This document shows positions 12,215-26,847 of a stretch of DNA of 64,000 nt, piece by piece. Under the pieces are notes generated by a model. That model was not told the DNA's origin, made no database searches, and was given only the letters and a program-made list of their open reading frames with translations. Location of the stretch: positions 19,902,001 to 19,966,000 of the forward strand of contig OZ231126.1 in the NCBI GenBank assembly GCA_965153355.1, in the 5' to 3' direction. Source of the stretch: Flaccisagitta enflata (lineage: Eukaryota > Chaetognatha > Sagittoidea > Aphragmophora). The position numbers and the translations under genes are program-made. Within the stretch, counting starts at the first letter, position 1; every line of letters begins with the position of its first letter.

Positions 12215-12371
12215 GAAGAATAGAAAGATGGAAATTAAGATAGAGGAAGTTATGGTGATAAGGGGATGCCCTGAAGAGATACTCGCGCAATTTTGGAGGG
12301 CAATTCCCCTTTCAAAAGGTGAAGAGAAATCTGGGAGAGGTGAAAATCAGAGGTGAAGTCAGACTGTTTCT

Positions 12372-12391
12372 CCTCTCTCTCTGTCTCTCTG

Positions 12392-12466
<75 letters not shown>
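12372..12466. repeat. (CT)n microsatellite
   Basis: Begins with three CTGT-interrupted blocks, then about 32 pure CT units. Confidence 0.97.
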
Positions 12467-12472
<6 letters not shown>

Positions 12473-12594
12473 GTGTCCAAGAGAGAGGTCGTCTAATCTG
12501 AGAAGGTGAGGTGAGTTAACGACCCAGAGGTGAGTTAATGGTGATTTTTGTCGGCATCTAATGGACGATTTTTGTCGCCAGTGGTAAGAATTGG

Positions 12595-12670
12595 ATGGAG
12601 GAGGAGGAGGAGGAGGAGGAGGAGGAGGAGGAGGAGGAGGAGGAGGAGGAGGAGGAGGAGGAGGAGGAGG
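12595..12670. repeat. (GGA)n microsatellite
   Basis: About 25 GGA units; a shorter GGA run follows at 12740-12760. Confidence 0.96.
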
Positions 12671-12671
12671 C

Positions 12672-13469
12672 AATTCACAGACCGGAAGTGACGCCGGTGT
12701 GGCGCAAGACATCACGCCGGAATTGAAGATGTCACTACGACGAGGAGGAGGAGGAGGAGATAAAGAGGAAGAGGAGCAGAATAAGTGGAGGCCCGAAAAG
12801 AAGAAAAGGGAACAGGACAAGTGCAGAGTTGTCACCGGGGGTCACCCATCCACCAGAAATCTCAAAAGTCAAACTGTCTCGAAGACGTTTCAACTTTTTC
12901 TTTTTCTTTTACTTTTTTTTCTCTTTTTTTTTATGTGTGTGTCTGTGTGTTGGTTCCATTGTCTTCAAGATTGGGAAAAAGAGTAAAAAGGGCTGCTTAG
13001 AAATTAGCTTTAAAGCAGTTGCGCCTTTTGTTTCACAGCTTGCACTTTTGTCTTGCCTTTCTCTCTGATTTTGTGATGCGTCTTATTCTACCACTCTATC
13101 CGTCTGTTAGTCTGTTTGTTAGTCTGTTTCGGCTCTGAATGCCGGATTTTCGGTAGGACTCCCTCTTTCTGTCCTTCTGCCTTTTGGTCATCATCATCCT
13201 GTTTATTGTCCTCTGTTTCTCTCTCTAAGTCACTGTTTTACTTTATGTTTCCATTGATCCATTCTTCAGTTCTAAGGTTTTGTGTCATAATGTAACAGAT
13301 CAACCATTAACTCTACTACCCGTCGTTGCCCGTGTTAGAGTGATCACTCACCTCCACGTCTCTGATCCTGATCCTTATCTTGTCCCATTCTCGGCTCCAA
13401 AAAACGATGCTGTAAAACTGCGTCCAGAAATGTTGCAATGACGAGTCAAAGGTCTTTCCACTTCCTTGA

Positions 13470-13471
<2 letters not shown>
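12672..13471. other. No gene seen
   Basis: T-rich at 12890-12935, otherwise unremarkable. No supported frame or RNA gene. Confidence 0.45.
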
Positions 13472-13528
<57 letters not shown>

Positions 13529-13539
13529 AGAGAGAGAGA
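13472..13539. repeat. (CT)n followed directly by (GA)n, self-complementary
   Basis: About 25 CT units (13472-13525) turn at once into GAGAGAGAGAGAGA (13526-13539), so the two can pair as a hairpin. It abuts the left end of the foldback element at 13542. Confidence 0.93.
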
Positions 13540-13541
13540 TA

Positions 13542-14313
13542 CTACAGTATGATTTTTTTCAAATGTAACATAAGATGAGAACATTATGCAAAAACTAGAA
13601 GAGCTAGCCAAATTCTGAAAGAAGCTCTTAGAAGATGAGAGTTTGCAGTTATTTGCAAAAAGATTCTAAGGGTTTTTTGAAAAAAAATTTGATATTTATC
13701 TTACTTTGTTAATTGGGATTGAAATTTAGAAATGTGGAAAAATGGAAAAGATTGATGAAATATTGGCTGAACTATTTTTCTTTAAATTGCTCTCATTTCC
13801 AAACGGTTTGAGCTACAGATGCCAGATTGGTCCCAAATGAAAGCTATTTTGAAGTACTTTTTGGGAAAAACTCAATAGACAGACTTTTTTTGAGTTTTGA
13901 ATGCATTTGGTTAACTGAAAGTCAATTCTGCAAACAATTTTTCCTGAAACAACAAAATCGTTTATGTTTGGCGGGATAACTCTTTGAAAATATCGCTGTC
14001 TTTGTTTTTCTCCTAAAACTACATCAAAATATCTTTCATTTGAGACCAATCTGGGGTCCGTAGCTCAAACCGCTCAGAAATGGAAGCGATTTACAGAAAG
14101 ACAATCACAATAAAACAACCTTTTTTGGCAGAATCTGCCCTTCCATTCACATGCGTTAATCAGATCAAAATAACAGAAAAAGTCCTTGGGATTTACCATC
14201 AAAAATCTGCAAACTCATATCTTCCAAGTGTTTTTTTCAGATTATAGCTAGCTCTTCTATTTTTTGTGCTATGTTATCATCTTATGTTACAGTTCAGAAA
14301 AATCATACTGTAG
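13542..14313. mobile_element. Long foldback element, about 772 bp
   Basis: The ends CTACAGTATGATTTTT and AAAATCATACTGTAG are inverted. Matching continues inward through most of both arms: for example ACAGATGCCAGATTGGTC near 13815 against its near-complement at 14043-14060, with the centre near 13938. Left flank is TA; right flank is CA, perhaps a decayed TA. It is AT-rich and without coding capacity. Confidence 0.7.
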
Positions 14314-14786
14314 CACTGCAAATCCGGTCCTCCGTTTGCCGTTGTGCGCAGAAGAAGAACCTGTCGTCCCTTTTTTGCATAGAAATTCCTCTCAATGAGA
14401 GCCAGGCGCCAAGGGAGCTCTCTCCATGGGCGACCCTCTGGGGGAATGCCATTCCATCTTTTATGAGCCGAGTAGGTACAGAAAGAGCGAGTGAAGGGGG
14501 AAATGAGGGGGTGAGTGGGCGAGGACTGGGGCGAGAGAACGGAAGAGTGTGCGAAGGTAAGGACACAGGAAAGATGATCAGGTGGAAAATTGGGTGGGGA
14601 TTGGTGTAAGAGGCTGGTAGAGAGATGCATGTATTTGGACATCATTATTGTTGTTAGTAGAAAGCTAAGATTTTGATTTGGGTAGAGGGAGGATGACAAA
14701 GCCCCCTCTCCCCACTGAAAAAGAGCGATATCAATGCCAAAGTCATGCGTAGAAAGTAAATACGGTTTCTTTGCTACGTGTTTCTT
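14314..14786. other. No gene seen
   Basis: A GA/GGGG-rich stretch lies at 14480-14600. No coding or RNA signal recognised. Confidence 0.4.
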
Positions 14787-15017
14787 TGCTACGCGACTCT
14801 ACACCCCGCTTTGTAGGTCCGTCCGTCGGTCCGTTGGTCCGTTGGTCAGTTGGTCCGTCGGTCCGTCGGTCCGTCGGTCCGTCCGTCACACTTTACTTTT
14901 TTGGGTTTTTGCGGTCTATGGCCTTACTGCTCCTGCCCAAGTGATCAAGTGATCTCAAATACGGCCCCTGCCCACCCGCACGCGACTTCGGTAGCCGTGT
15001 ATCCGGCCTTGTTTTTC
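14787..15017 (+). mobile_element. F1c/F1a hybrid element
   Basis: CTACGCGACTCTACACCCCG and a GGTCCGTC tract with CACACTTTACTTTTTTG match the F1c start at 35.8 kb. The 3' arm is GCACGCGACT, and the terminus GTGTATCCGGCCTTGTTTTT is of F1a type. The outer half of the 5' hairpin is unclear. Confidence 0.7.
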
Positions 15018-16412
<1,395 letters not shown>

Positions 16413-16551
16413 AGTGAATAAAAAGAGCGACAGAGGAGGATCTGAATGTGTAATTGCAGAGAAGATAAAGAATGGTCAAAAAACTGAAGAAAATCCGTCT
16501 GCGGAATAGTCAATTGACAGAATGAGTCAGAAGGATTGATAGAATGAAAAT

Positions 16552-16865
16552 TTGAAAAAAAGGAAGAGAAAGAAAGAGATAGAAAAAGAGAGAGAAGGAA
16601 AGAAACAGAAAAAGAAACAGAAAAATGAAACAGAAAAAGAAAGAGAAGGAAAAAAACAGAAAAAGAAAGAGAAGGAAAAAAAACAGAAAAAGAAAGACAA
16701 AGATAGCCTGAGAGCAAAAGGGAGACAGCCGGGGAGAAAAAGGGAGAGAGCCAGACAGCAAAAGGGAGAGAGCCTGAGATCGAAAGGGAGAGAGCCAGAG
16801 AGCAAAAGGGGAGAGCCAGAGAGCAAAAGGGATAGAGCCAGAGAGCAAAAGGGAGAGAGTCAGGG
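16552..16865. repeat. Purine-rich tract and ~22-bp minisatellite
   Basis: 16552-16700 is an A/G-only-like GAAA/GAGA mixture. 16708-16865 holds about seven degenerate units of GAGAGCCAGAGAGCAAAAGG type. Confidence 0.85.
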
Positions 16866-16972
16866 AGAGACGTTTGACTCCCGCATGATCCCAAATGATG
16901 GAATAATCGGAGAGGACGGGACCTCAGAGACCAAAAGGAGAAGAGCCTTGGGTGTAATGAAGCTTAAGAAGG

Positions 16973-17170
<198 letters not shown>

Positions 17171-17352
17171 GTGGGTGGGGGGAATTGCGCATCGCTTAGG
17201 CGAAAGCAAAGGGTGGAAGGAGATGAGTCAAGAGAGAGAATGAAGAAGTTCTTCACCCAACCTTCACCCTGCATTGAATTTAGAATAGTGAGCTTGAGTG
17301 GGGGGCGGGATGAGACTTTTCATAAGGCTAGACTCACGGCACTAAAAAAGGG

Positions 17353-17357
<5 letters not shown>

Positions 17358-17440
<83 letters not shown>
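17358..17440. repeat. (GA)n microsatellite
   Basis: About 41 pure units. Confidence 0.97.
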
Positions 17441-17443
<3 letters not shown>

Positions 17444-17549
17444 TAAGCCTCAGAGACAGAATCGCGGTCATAACGATGTTGCTCGCCCGGTCTCTTAGGC
17501 AATGATAACACCCTCGACTTCATCATCCTTCAGTAACTCAATCTCATTC

Positions 17550-17575
17550 TACTCTCTCTCTCTCTCTCTCTCTCT
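17550..17575. repeat. (CT)n microsatellite, short
   Basis: About 13 units. Confidence 0.9.
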
Positions 17576-17678
17576 AATCTTATTTTGTCAAATATCTAGT
17601 CCCAGGAGAAAAACACACAAGCTCACCCATCTCCCAAACAGTTGAACCCCGCTCTAACGGATTTCAAAGGACCAATGA

Positions 17679-17844
17679 TTTTTAGTCGCGGACACGCGAC
17701 TCTACACCTTGCCGTGCCGGTATGTCGGTAGGTCGGTCCGTCGGTCCGTCGGTCCGTCACATTTTTGAATTCCGAGCGGTCTTCGCAATACTGCTCCTGC
17801 CCAACCGTCCGCGACTGGATTGCCGTGTATCCGGCCTTGTTTTC
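17679..17844 (+). mobile_element. F1a element, intact and typical
   Basis: It reads TTTTTAGTCGCGGACACG, closing the hairpin with CGCGACT, then a GGTCCGTC tract and the 3' arm GTCCGCGACT. The end is GCCGTGTATCCGGCCTTGTT. At 166 bp it is the compact reference copy for F1a and nearly matches the copy at 22426-22577. Confidence 0.88.
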
Positions 17845-17933
17845 CATTTCACGCGGATTTTGTTATTGCCAACATAGAAAAGAAAGAAATCAACTTGAAT
17901 GGACCATGAATTTGTATCTGTTATAAGCGGTTC

Positions 17934-17936
<3 letters not shown>

Positions 17937-17974
<38 letters not shown>
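17937..17974. repeat. (CT)n microsatellite
   Basis: About 18 units, followed by TATATATA. Confidence 0.95.
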
Positions 17975-17978
<4 letters not shown>

Positions 17979-18133
17979 ATATATGCACTCACCCGAGCGT
18001 CTAGTAGTCAGTCACATGGGCGGCGTTTTCTCATTATGGCGAATTCTTGGGATACGCCCTTTGCCTTTGAGACGCCTTCATCTCTTCATCCCGTCCCGAA
18101 GATGGGGCAACGCCCAAATCCTTTCACGCGCAC

Positions 18134-18606
18134 CCACCGCAATCAGCCAGAGTGAGAAAGAGAAAGTAAGGCTTAACTGGCTCTACGATCTTCTGCAGTA
18201 ATCAGCCTTAGTGAGACAGGGAAAGCGAGGCTCACATGCTTTCAGACGCACCCACCGCAATCAGCCAGAGTGAGAAAGGGAAAGTAAGGCTCAACTGGCT
18301 CTACAATCTTCCACCGCAATCAGCCTGAGTGAGAAAGGCAAAGGTAGACTCAACTGGCTCTACTATCTTCCACCGCAATCAGCCAGAGTGAGAAAGTAAA
18401 AGTAAAACTCTACTTGCTGTACGATATTCCACCGCAGGAAAGGGAAAGTAAGGCTCAACTGCTTTTAGACGCACCCACCACAATCAGCCCGAGTGTGAAA
18501 GGAAAAGTAAAACTAAAACTACTGACTCTGTGATCGTCTACCCCAATCAGTCCGAGCGAGGAAAAGAAAGTAAGGCTTAACTGCTTTTGAACGCACCCAC
18601 CGCAAA
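18134..18606. repeat. Satellite-like array of ~59-bp units
   Basis: Unit starts (CACCGCAATCAGCC type) fall near 18134, 18193, 18253, 18312, 18371, 18430, 18476, 18539 and 18597, about 59-60 bp apart except one unit with an internal deletion of about 14 bp. Units contain GAGTGAGAAAGGGAAAGTAA and GGCTCAACTGGCTCTAC. A longer variant insert, TTTCAGACGCACC, precedes some units. No open frame runs through it. Confidence 0.88.
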
Positions 18607-19200
18607 GAGATGGGAGAAAGGAAGAAGAATAACGGTAGATTTAAGAATTAACCTTCAAGAGAATGTCAATTCTGAGAGTCCAAATCTTTTTTGCATAAAG
18701 TAGAAAGTGAATAAAGCTACCGTGTGTAAATCAGTCTGAGAAGATTTTTCTTATGAATTTAAGTTAGAACTATGAAATTTGATGGCCGAATGAATATGTT
18801 TGTTTGAATATCACAGTGGCTCATCAGAATACTCACGTGTGCTTAACATAGCTTTTATTTAACAAGACGTTTTTGTCAATTCTGTCCATACTTAGATAAA
18901 GATTTCATCTATTTTGATGCCAAAACAAAAGACAATAGAATTAAGGATTCATAAATTGTTTGCATGGGGATTTTCGACATCTTAAAATATCGGCCATGAA
19001 CTCTACCACCGCGAATGAAGAGGTGAGCCTCAGCAGATGGAAACATGTCCTTTCTGATGTAACCCTTCTATAGGTGATTATATCCAGTTTAGCTACTCCT
19101 GACCGAATTCACCTTACTTCTTACTACATGAGACAAGCTTCCGACGGCGATGAAGATCTTCCAGCAGCCGCCCCGAATACAATTTCCATAAAGTTCCATG
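18607..19200. other. No gene seen
   Basis: AT-rich sequence. A frame at 19095-19337 encodes a few TNA repeats but has no splice or start support. Confidence 0.4.
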
Positions 19201-19207
19201 AGACCGT

Positions 19208-19245
19208 TGCTACCAACGCCACCAACGCCACCAACGCCACCAACG
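19208..19245. repeat. 9-bp repeat ACCAACGCC
   Basis: Four consecutive units. Confidence 0.9.
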
Positions 19246-19382
19246 CCTCTTCTGCCCATCCAGCCTCCACCACCATTTTCAAAGTGATGGGTGCGACTCA
19301 AAAGCCTCAAGCACATTACGATATTTTGCATAATTGAGTCTCCTGGAACGAGGGTATATATATGGGAGGCGGTACTGAAAAA

Positions 19383-19385
<3 letters not shown>

Positions 19386-19419
<34 letters not shown>
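19386..19419. repeat. (CT)n microsatellite
   Basis: About 16 units. Confidence 0.93.
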
Positions 19420-19422
<3 letters not shown>

Positions 19423-19574
19423 CATTTCTGATATATCCTCTCACACCCATAGCGCATCGGCCAAAAAGGAGAGAGAGAGACAGAGGATAGTGATCTTTCG
19501 ACACCACAGATATGGCAATTTCGCTAAAGAGCACCAACTACATTAACACTTGGGCGTCCTCAATGACTGCGGCC

Positions 19575-19725
19575 ATCCAATGGGGTGAAGCCAAGGAGGA
19601 GCGGAGGCAAAGAAGAGGAGCAAAGGGTTGAGAGCCGGGTCACTGGATGGGGTGAAGCCAAGGAGGAGTGGAGGCAAAGAAGAGGAGCAAAGGGCTTGGA
19701 GCCGGGTCACTGGATGGGGTGACGA
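19575..19725. repeat. 67-bp tandem duplication
   Basis: TGGGGTGAAGCCAAGGAGGA recurs at 19581 and 19648, and TGGGGTGACG begins a third partial unit at 19715; exact 67-bp period with few differences. Confidence 0.92.
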
Positions 19726-20365
19726 AAGGGTCACACTGAGGAAAGGAAAAAAGAAAAAGAAAAGTAGGATGGAAAAATATGGTTTTGAAGAAGTGGCTTT
19801 GCTTGGACTATAAAGAGAAGAGTATGGGTGAAACTGAAAGTATCGCATGCCTAGTAAAGGAATTGGTATGCACTATAGAAAGAAGGTTCTTTATTTGTTG
19901 TTGTTTCGTTTATTCACCTGGTCAAGACATCATTTCTATGAAGATAGACCAGAGAAAAATACTTTCAATATGCAGAGAGTAACTTATATGGGAGAGAATG
20001 GAAGACAAGGTCGAGAGATAATGATGCAAAAAGAAGGATATTTCCAGATTTGAGTGATGGGAGAGAAGACAGAAGTGGAGTGGACGGGCTTTCAAGTAAC
20101 GCCTTTTTAGCCTCTTTTTGTAACGAGTTCGCCCCATGGTCACTGTCTTTCGTTGTCTATCTCTGTCTCTAAGTCTTTTTCGCTCTCTCTGTTTCTGTCT
20201 ATGTCTCTCTCTATGCTATGTCTCTGTCTCTGTCTCTAACTCTTTCCTTTCGCACACCTCAGTTTTCACAGAAATAGAGAAAGAGAAAGAGAAAGAGAAA
20301 ATCGCGGTTAATCTACAAAATGGAACCAAGAGATGATTCATCACAGTCATGGCAATTCTCCGTCT

Positions 20366-20433
20366 TCTCATTAACTCACAACTTACTTCTTCATCTCTCT
20401 CTCTCTCTCTCTCTCTCTTTCTCATATCTACAG
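20366..20433 (+). promoter_or_regulatory. 3' splice site whose polypyrimidine tract is a (CT)n microsatellite
   Basis: The sequence upstream of the zinc-finger exon reads: a branch-point-like CATTAACTCA near 20368-20377, a (CT)n run at about 20393-20422, then CATATCTACAG ending at 20433. The microsatellite supplies most of the polypyrimidine tract and pushes the likely branch A about 60 nt from the AG, longer than usual. The branch-point call is inference. Confidence 0.6.
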
Positions 20434-20573
20434 GTTCACAACGATCAGCTTCCTTTCAAATGTGACTATTGTCATCGTCTATTTAAACATAAACGGTCAC
20501 GAGATCGTCACGTCAAACTTCACACCGGAGACAAGAAGTACAAATGTCCTCATTGTGACGCCGCTTTCTCAAG
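20434..20573 (+). CDS. Internal exon of a C2H2 zinc-finger gene, ZNF423/ZNF521 (OAZ)-like
   Basis: A 140-bp exon, open in phase 0, encodes 46 residues plus two bases of the next codon. It starts [13 protein letters not shown] and holds one complete C2H2 finger: CDYC, 12 residues, then H-VKL-H. A TGDKKY linker follows, then the first half of a second finger ([10 protein letters not shown]). [10 protein letters not shown] followed by KLHTGDKKY is, to my knowledge, distinctive of the ZNF423/ZNF521/OAZ family of nuclear multi-finger transcription factors, which act in BMP/SMAD and EBF contexts. The acceptor is a CT-rich tract ending CTACAG (20428-20433) and the donor is GTAAGT (20574-20579), so the second finger continues in a further exon. 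No such exon was seen in the window; introns may be long. Family assignment is from memory of the motif; the exon itself is well supported by splice sites and conserved frame. Confidence 0.85.
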
Positions 20574-21650
20574 GTAAGTCTTGCAAAACATTTATAATTT
20601 CTTCATCATATCTCAATTGTTTATTCATGTTTAGATAATTGTTTATGGCTTTTTTCGGTCAGACAAGGAGAGGTCAAAATCGTTGAAGTAGGACATTTTC
20701 TATTTATAGATAAACAAGTTTTCTTTGATAATAGCTTTCTTCTTTTCGATTAAAATTTGGTAGCAAATCTTAAATCTAAGAAGATAGGAAATGCACGCTT
20801 GTAGTAATAAGAAGAGGTGTAAACGAATCGAATTGACTTCTCCTGTCTTTACTATCACATACCGGTGAGCAAAGTTTGGACATTGATCGCCACCCATGCA
20901 GTACCTCTATTGGGTGGTTATCTTATTAACCAACAAAAAGTTACTAGAGTATTGAAGGAAATCAAACATCAAGACAAAGTGGGGAAACAAGAAGGAATGA
21001 AAAAAGAAAAAAAGAAGGCAAACAAGGAAAAAAATAGAGAAAGGGAGCTGTTTGCGGAAGTTGTTTACGAATGGGACTTTATGAGAGTGGGCTTGTTTGC
21101 GGAAGGGAAGACGGGAGACGGCGGGGGTCGAGACCAATAAAGGCGAAAACGACCGCGACGCTTATTTGCAAACATCCACGGGGAGATAAAAGAGAAAGAG
21201 AGACAGAGACAGAGACAGAGACAGGGACAGAGACAAAGAAAGTGAAAAAGTGACAGAGATAGGGACGAGGAAAGACTGAAACATAGGGGGGAAAAGACAC
21301 AGAATAAGGGAAAGGACGTGAAGCCAATAGGCATGGATGCGTTCGTGTGATCTTGAACAGACAAATAATTGATCTTTTCAAACCCTCCCTTCATTTTCTG
21401 AAAGAAAAAAAACCTCACAACCCATGTTGATAGTAAAAATGCAGAAATTACCGTTTACTCACTGATCACCGATTCTTGTAGATGTTCATTAACAACGTAT
21501 GTTATGGAAGGGTTTGGTCGTAGACAAGGACACAAAGGTTGAGTGAATTCCATAATCAATCACATCATTTGAAAAAAATAATTCCTAGTCTGAATTCATT
21601 TTCATTTCATTTCACAAGAACGAACGCATCTTTGCCTTTTTCATGGCCGA
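20574..21650 (+). other. Presumed intron after the zinc-finger exon
   Basis: It begins with the donor GTAAGT. No second exon is visible. The part at 21180-21250 is a degenerate GAGACA/GAAA purine tract; the rest is unique-looking, moderately AT-rich sequence. That this is intron is inferred only from the donor site. Confidence 0.4.
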
Positions 21651-21898
21651 TTTTTAGTTGCGGATACGCAACTGCATAAGAGGCTTTGTCCATCCGTTGG
21701 TCCATTGGTCCATTGATCCATTGGTCCATTGGTCCATTGGTCTGTTGGTGCATGAGCACGAGCCAAAAAGTTGGAAAACGAACGTTTTGGATGCTTTTTT
21801 GTGCATGCGTGTATATGTAGGGCTTGGGGTGAGGATGGGCGTTGGATACCACTACCCACCCGTCCGCAACGATATTGTAACTCCGCGTCACTTGTTTT
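21651..21898 (+). mobile_element. F1b element
   Basis: It reads TTTTTAGTTGCGGATACGCA, then AACTGCATAAGAGGC and a TTGGTCCA tandem tract (7 units), and ends CCACCCGTCCGCAACG...CTCCGCGTCACTTGTTTT. The terminal hairpin is partly decayed (GTAAC/GTCAC). Confidence 0.8.
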
Positions 21899-22425
21899 TT
21901 AACCTATCGGAACCCCATGCCATCGTCGCGTTGGTAGATGTAAACGACGCCGCGAGTTTGAATCGGCGCTCAAATGACGTCTTGAGGCCGCGCGCGAGAG
22001 GCGGCACGCGAGGTTTGAAACACGGCGCGCAGGCGCCTCCTAGGGCGCCGAGATTAAAGGCGGCGGAAGACAAAGGAGGCGTTGTTGTTTGCAGATGTCG
22101 CCTTTTATCACCCGTAATTCTTAAGTGGGGGGTGAATGTGGGGGTAAAAATGGGGGTGAAAATGGGGGTGATATTGATGGCGGTGTTGTGGGTGATGCGG
22201 CCGTGATTGTGTTAGTGATGAAGATGATGTCGGTGATGGCACTGGTGGTGATGACAATAAGGGCGATGACGCCGCCATCTTGGATTTCACATAGATGGAA
22301 ACAAGGGATTTGTTTACTTTTGAACTGAAAAGAGGGTGAAGGAAGTCAAGGGAAAATAAAGGATGGTTTGGAGGAAGAATAGATTCAGACAAAGAGGAGG
22401 CATGATGATTGGTGAGACAAACAGG
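21899..22425. other. CpG-rich patch with a YY1-type motif; no gene seen
   Basis: 21925-22090 is dense in CpG (GGCCGCGCGCGAGAGGCGGC, GGCGCGCAGGCGCC), unlike its surroundings. Degenerate GGGGGTGA/GATGATG repeats follow. GCCGCCATCTTGG at 22271-22283 matches the vertebrate YY1 consensus. Either unmethylated regulatory DNA or a GC-rich repeat. Confidence 0.4.
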
Positions 22426-22577
22426 AACAAGGCCGGATACACGGCAGGACAGTCGCGGACGGTTGGGCAGGAGCAGATAAGTGAAAACCGCCCGGAATTC
22501 AAAAATGTGACGGACGGACCGACGGACCTACCGACCGACATGGCAAGGTGTAGAGTCGCGTGTCCGCGACTAAAAAA
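22426..22577 (-). mobile_element. F1a element, intact
   Basis: The minus strand gives TTTTTAGTCGCGGACACG, CGCGACT, ACACCTTGCCATGTCGGT, a GGTCCGTC tract, GTCCGCGACTGTCCTGC and GTGTATCCGGCCTTGTT. It is close to the copy at 17679 but in the other orientation. Confidence 0.88.
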
Positions 22578-22864
22578 AGAAGAGGGACCAATAAAAACGT
22601 GCAAAAAGAATATAAAAAAAAGTGCAACAAAGTGCAACAAAGGCAAAGGAGAAATGGCATGAAAAGCCGCCCCCAGATTTATGCTAGACAAACGACAACT
22701 GACAGCAGATTGTCACGAGGAGGCCTTCCTCCTTTCGCTTCCTCCTCTCCTCCTCTTCCTCCCCTGCCTCATCATCTTCTCCTCCGCCTCCACCTCTTCC
22801 TCCTCGAAAAAATGGGTTTCTCAATCACTTTCGCGCCCTTGGAGGCTGACCACCGTCATTTGCC

Positions 22865-24094
<1,230 letters not shown>

Positions 24095-24312
24095 TCTTCT
24101 TCTTCTTCTTCCTCCTCCTCTTCTTCTTCTTCTTCTTCTTCTTCTTCTTCTTCTTCTTCTTCTTCTTCTTCTTCTTCTTCTTCTTCTTCTTCTTCTTCTT
24201 CTTCTTCTTCGTCTTCTTTTTCTGCTTCTTCTGCTGCTGCTTTTTCTTCTTCTTCTTCTTCTTCTTCTTCTTCTTCTTCTTCTTCTTCTTCTTCTTCTTC
24301 TTCTTCTTCTTC
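24095..24312. repeat. (TTC)n microsatellite, ~218 bp
   Basis: TTC with CCT, GCT and TTT variants, two long pure blocks. Confidence 0.97.
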
Positions 24313-24436
24313 ATTTTCACGCCTCTTTGCATGCACCTGTCTTTTCCCATGGCCACTGGAGAAATATCTTAACGTTGGCGCTCGTGTGAGCCGATGCCAT
24401 GCCTGTGACTACGCTCTCTGTGGCCTATCCCTTGAC

Positions 24437-24439
<3 letters not shown>

Positions 24440-24497
<58 letters not shown>
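24440..24497. repeat. (CT)n microsatellite
   Basis: About 29 units. Confidence 0.96.
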
Positions 24498-25597
<1,100 letters not shown>

Positions 25598-25858
25598 TAT
25601 TCTCTTGCCGTGAAGTCTACTACGTCCTTCATTACCCTTTTGAGCCCCGTTACTCGAGCGCACAGGCAGCCAGAGGGCGCATGAGGAGTAGGAGTAAGAA
25701 GGGTGTGAAGGAGAAGAAGGAGGAGGATGAGGAGGAAGATGAGGAAGTGGACAGAGGGCGTGGCAAGAGGAAGTGCATGAGACACGCGAGGGCGCCCTTG
25801 ATGACGTAGCCCTGGACGAGAGTTTTGATTGCTCCTCGTTACGGCGGCGTAGAAGTCG

Positions 25859-26097
<239 letters not shown>

Positions 26098-26261
26098 GTT
26101 GTTTATGCTATTGCTGTGTTCGTAGGTAGGCGTGTCTGAAGGTTGGTGATGCGAAATTTTGGATGACGGGAAATCGGGTGAAATAATGATTTCTGACCAT
26201 TATTGCAACTGCCCATGGGGCAGTGCAGTGCCCAGCCGCATTGCAGTCCTAGCCCATCTAC

Positions 26262-26325
26262 ATACTGCCTCTACCCACCCGCCAGCGAAGCAGCGTCTAC
26301 ATATTGGCTGTGTGTATCCGACGTT
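26262..26325 (+). mobile_element. Possible decayed F1a 3' end
   Basis: CTCTACCCACCCGCC...GCGTCTACATATTGGCTGTG is followed by TGTATCCGACGTTCT, which resembles the F1a terminus TGTATCCGGCCTTGTT. There is no 5' hairpin or TCCG tract. Weak. Confidence 0.25.
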
Positions 26326-26779
26326 CTCATCCCTAGAATTTACCACACTCTTGTTTGCATACTGTAGATTTGACAACAATGTGAATTTATGAGTATAGAA
26401 AATCAAAAGGAAATCTTTTCTTCATCAAATTAAGAAATCTAAAAGATTTTTCAATGGTTAAAGACTTAAGATCATCAGAACAAAACCATTTTATGTTTTT
26501 TTTTTGTTTGTTTTTTTGAGGCCTTTGAAACAGTTGAGGGGTTTTTCTTTAGTTCAGAAAGCAATATCAACTTTTCTCTTAAACGATTACCGCTTTAAGG
26601 CTGTGCATGGACAAGATATATACAATTCGATCCATTTTGGAGTGGGGGCCAGGGCCACTATCGCGTCCGACAGCTGCCCTCACCTGGCCATCTCATGATT
26701 CGCGTTTCCCAGCCCGTCCTGCTCTTCGTCTCTTTCGTTTTCTCCTTGACCCTTTTTTCTTCCTCTTTTTCTCCCTCCT
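26326..26779. other. No gene seen
   Basis: AT-rich unique-looking sequence with a T run at 26495-26516; nothing recognised. Confidence 0.4.
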
Positions 26780-26815
26780 TTCTTCTTCTTCTTCTTCTTC
26801 TTCTTCTTCTTCTTC

Positions 26816-26847
<32 letters not shown>

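Noticed and set aside
14303-14699. Minus-strand frames of up to 140 codons
   Set aside because: They overlap each other in different frames and the foldback end, with no motif or start support.
18134-18606. CRISPR-like regular spacing
   Set aside because: The whole ~59-bp unit is conserved, not repeat plus unique spacer.
21940-21975. tRNA-like B box (GAGTTTGAATC)
   Set aside because: No matching A box, cloverleaf or acceptor stem around it.
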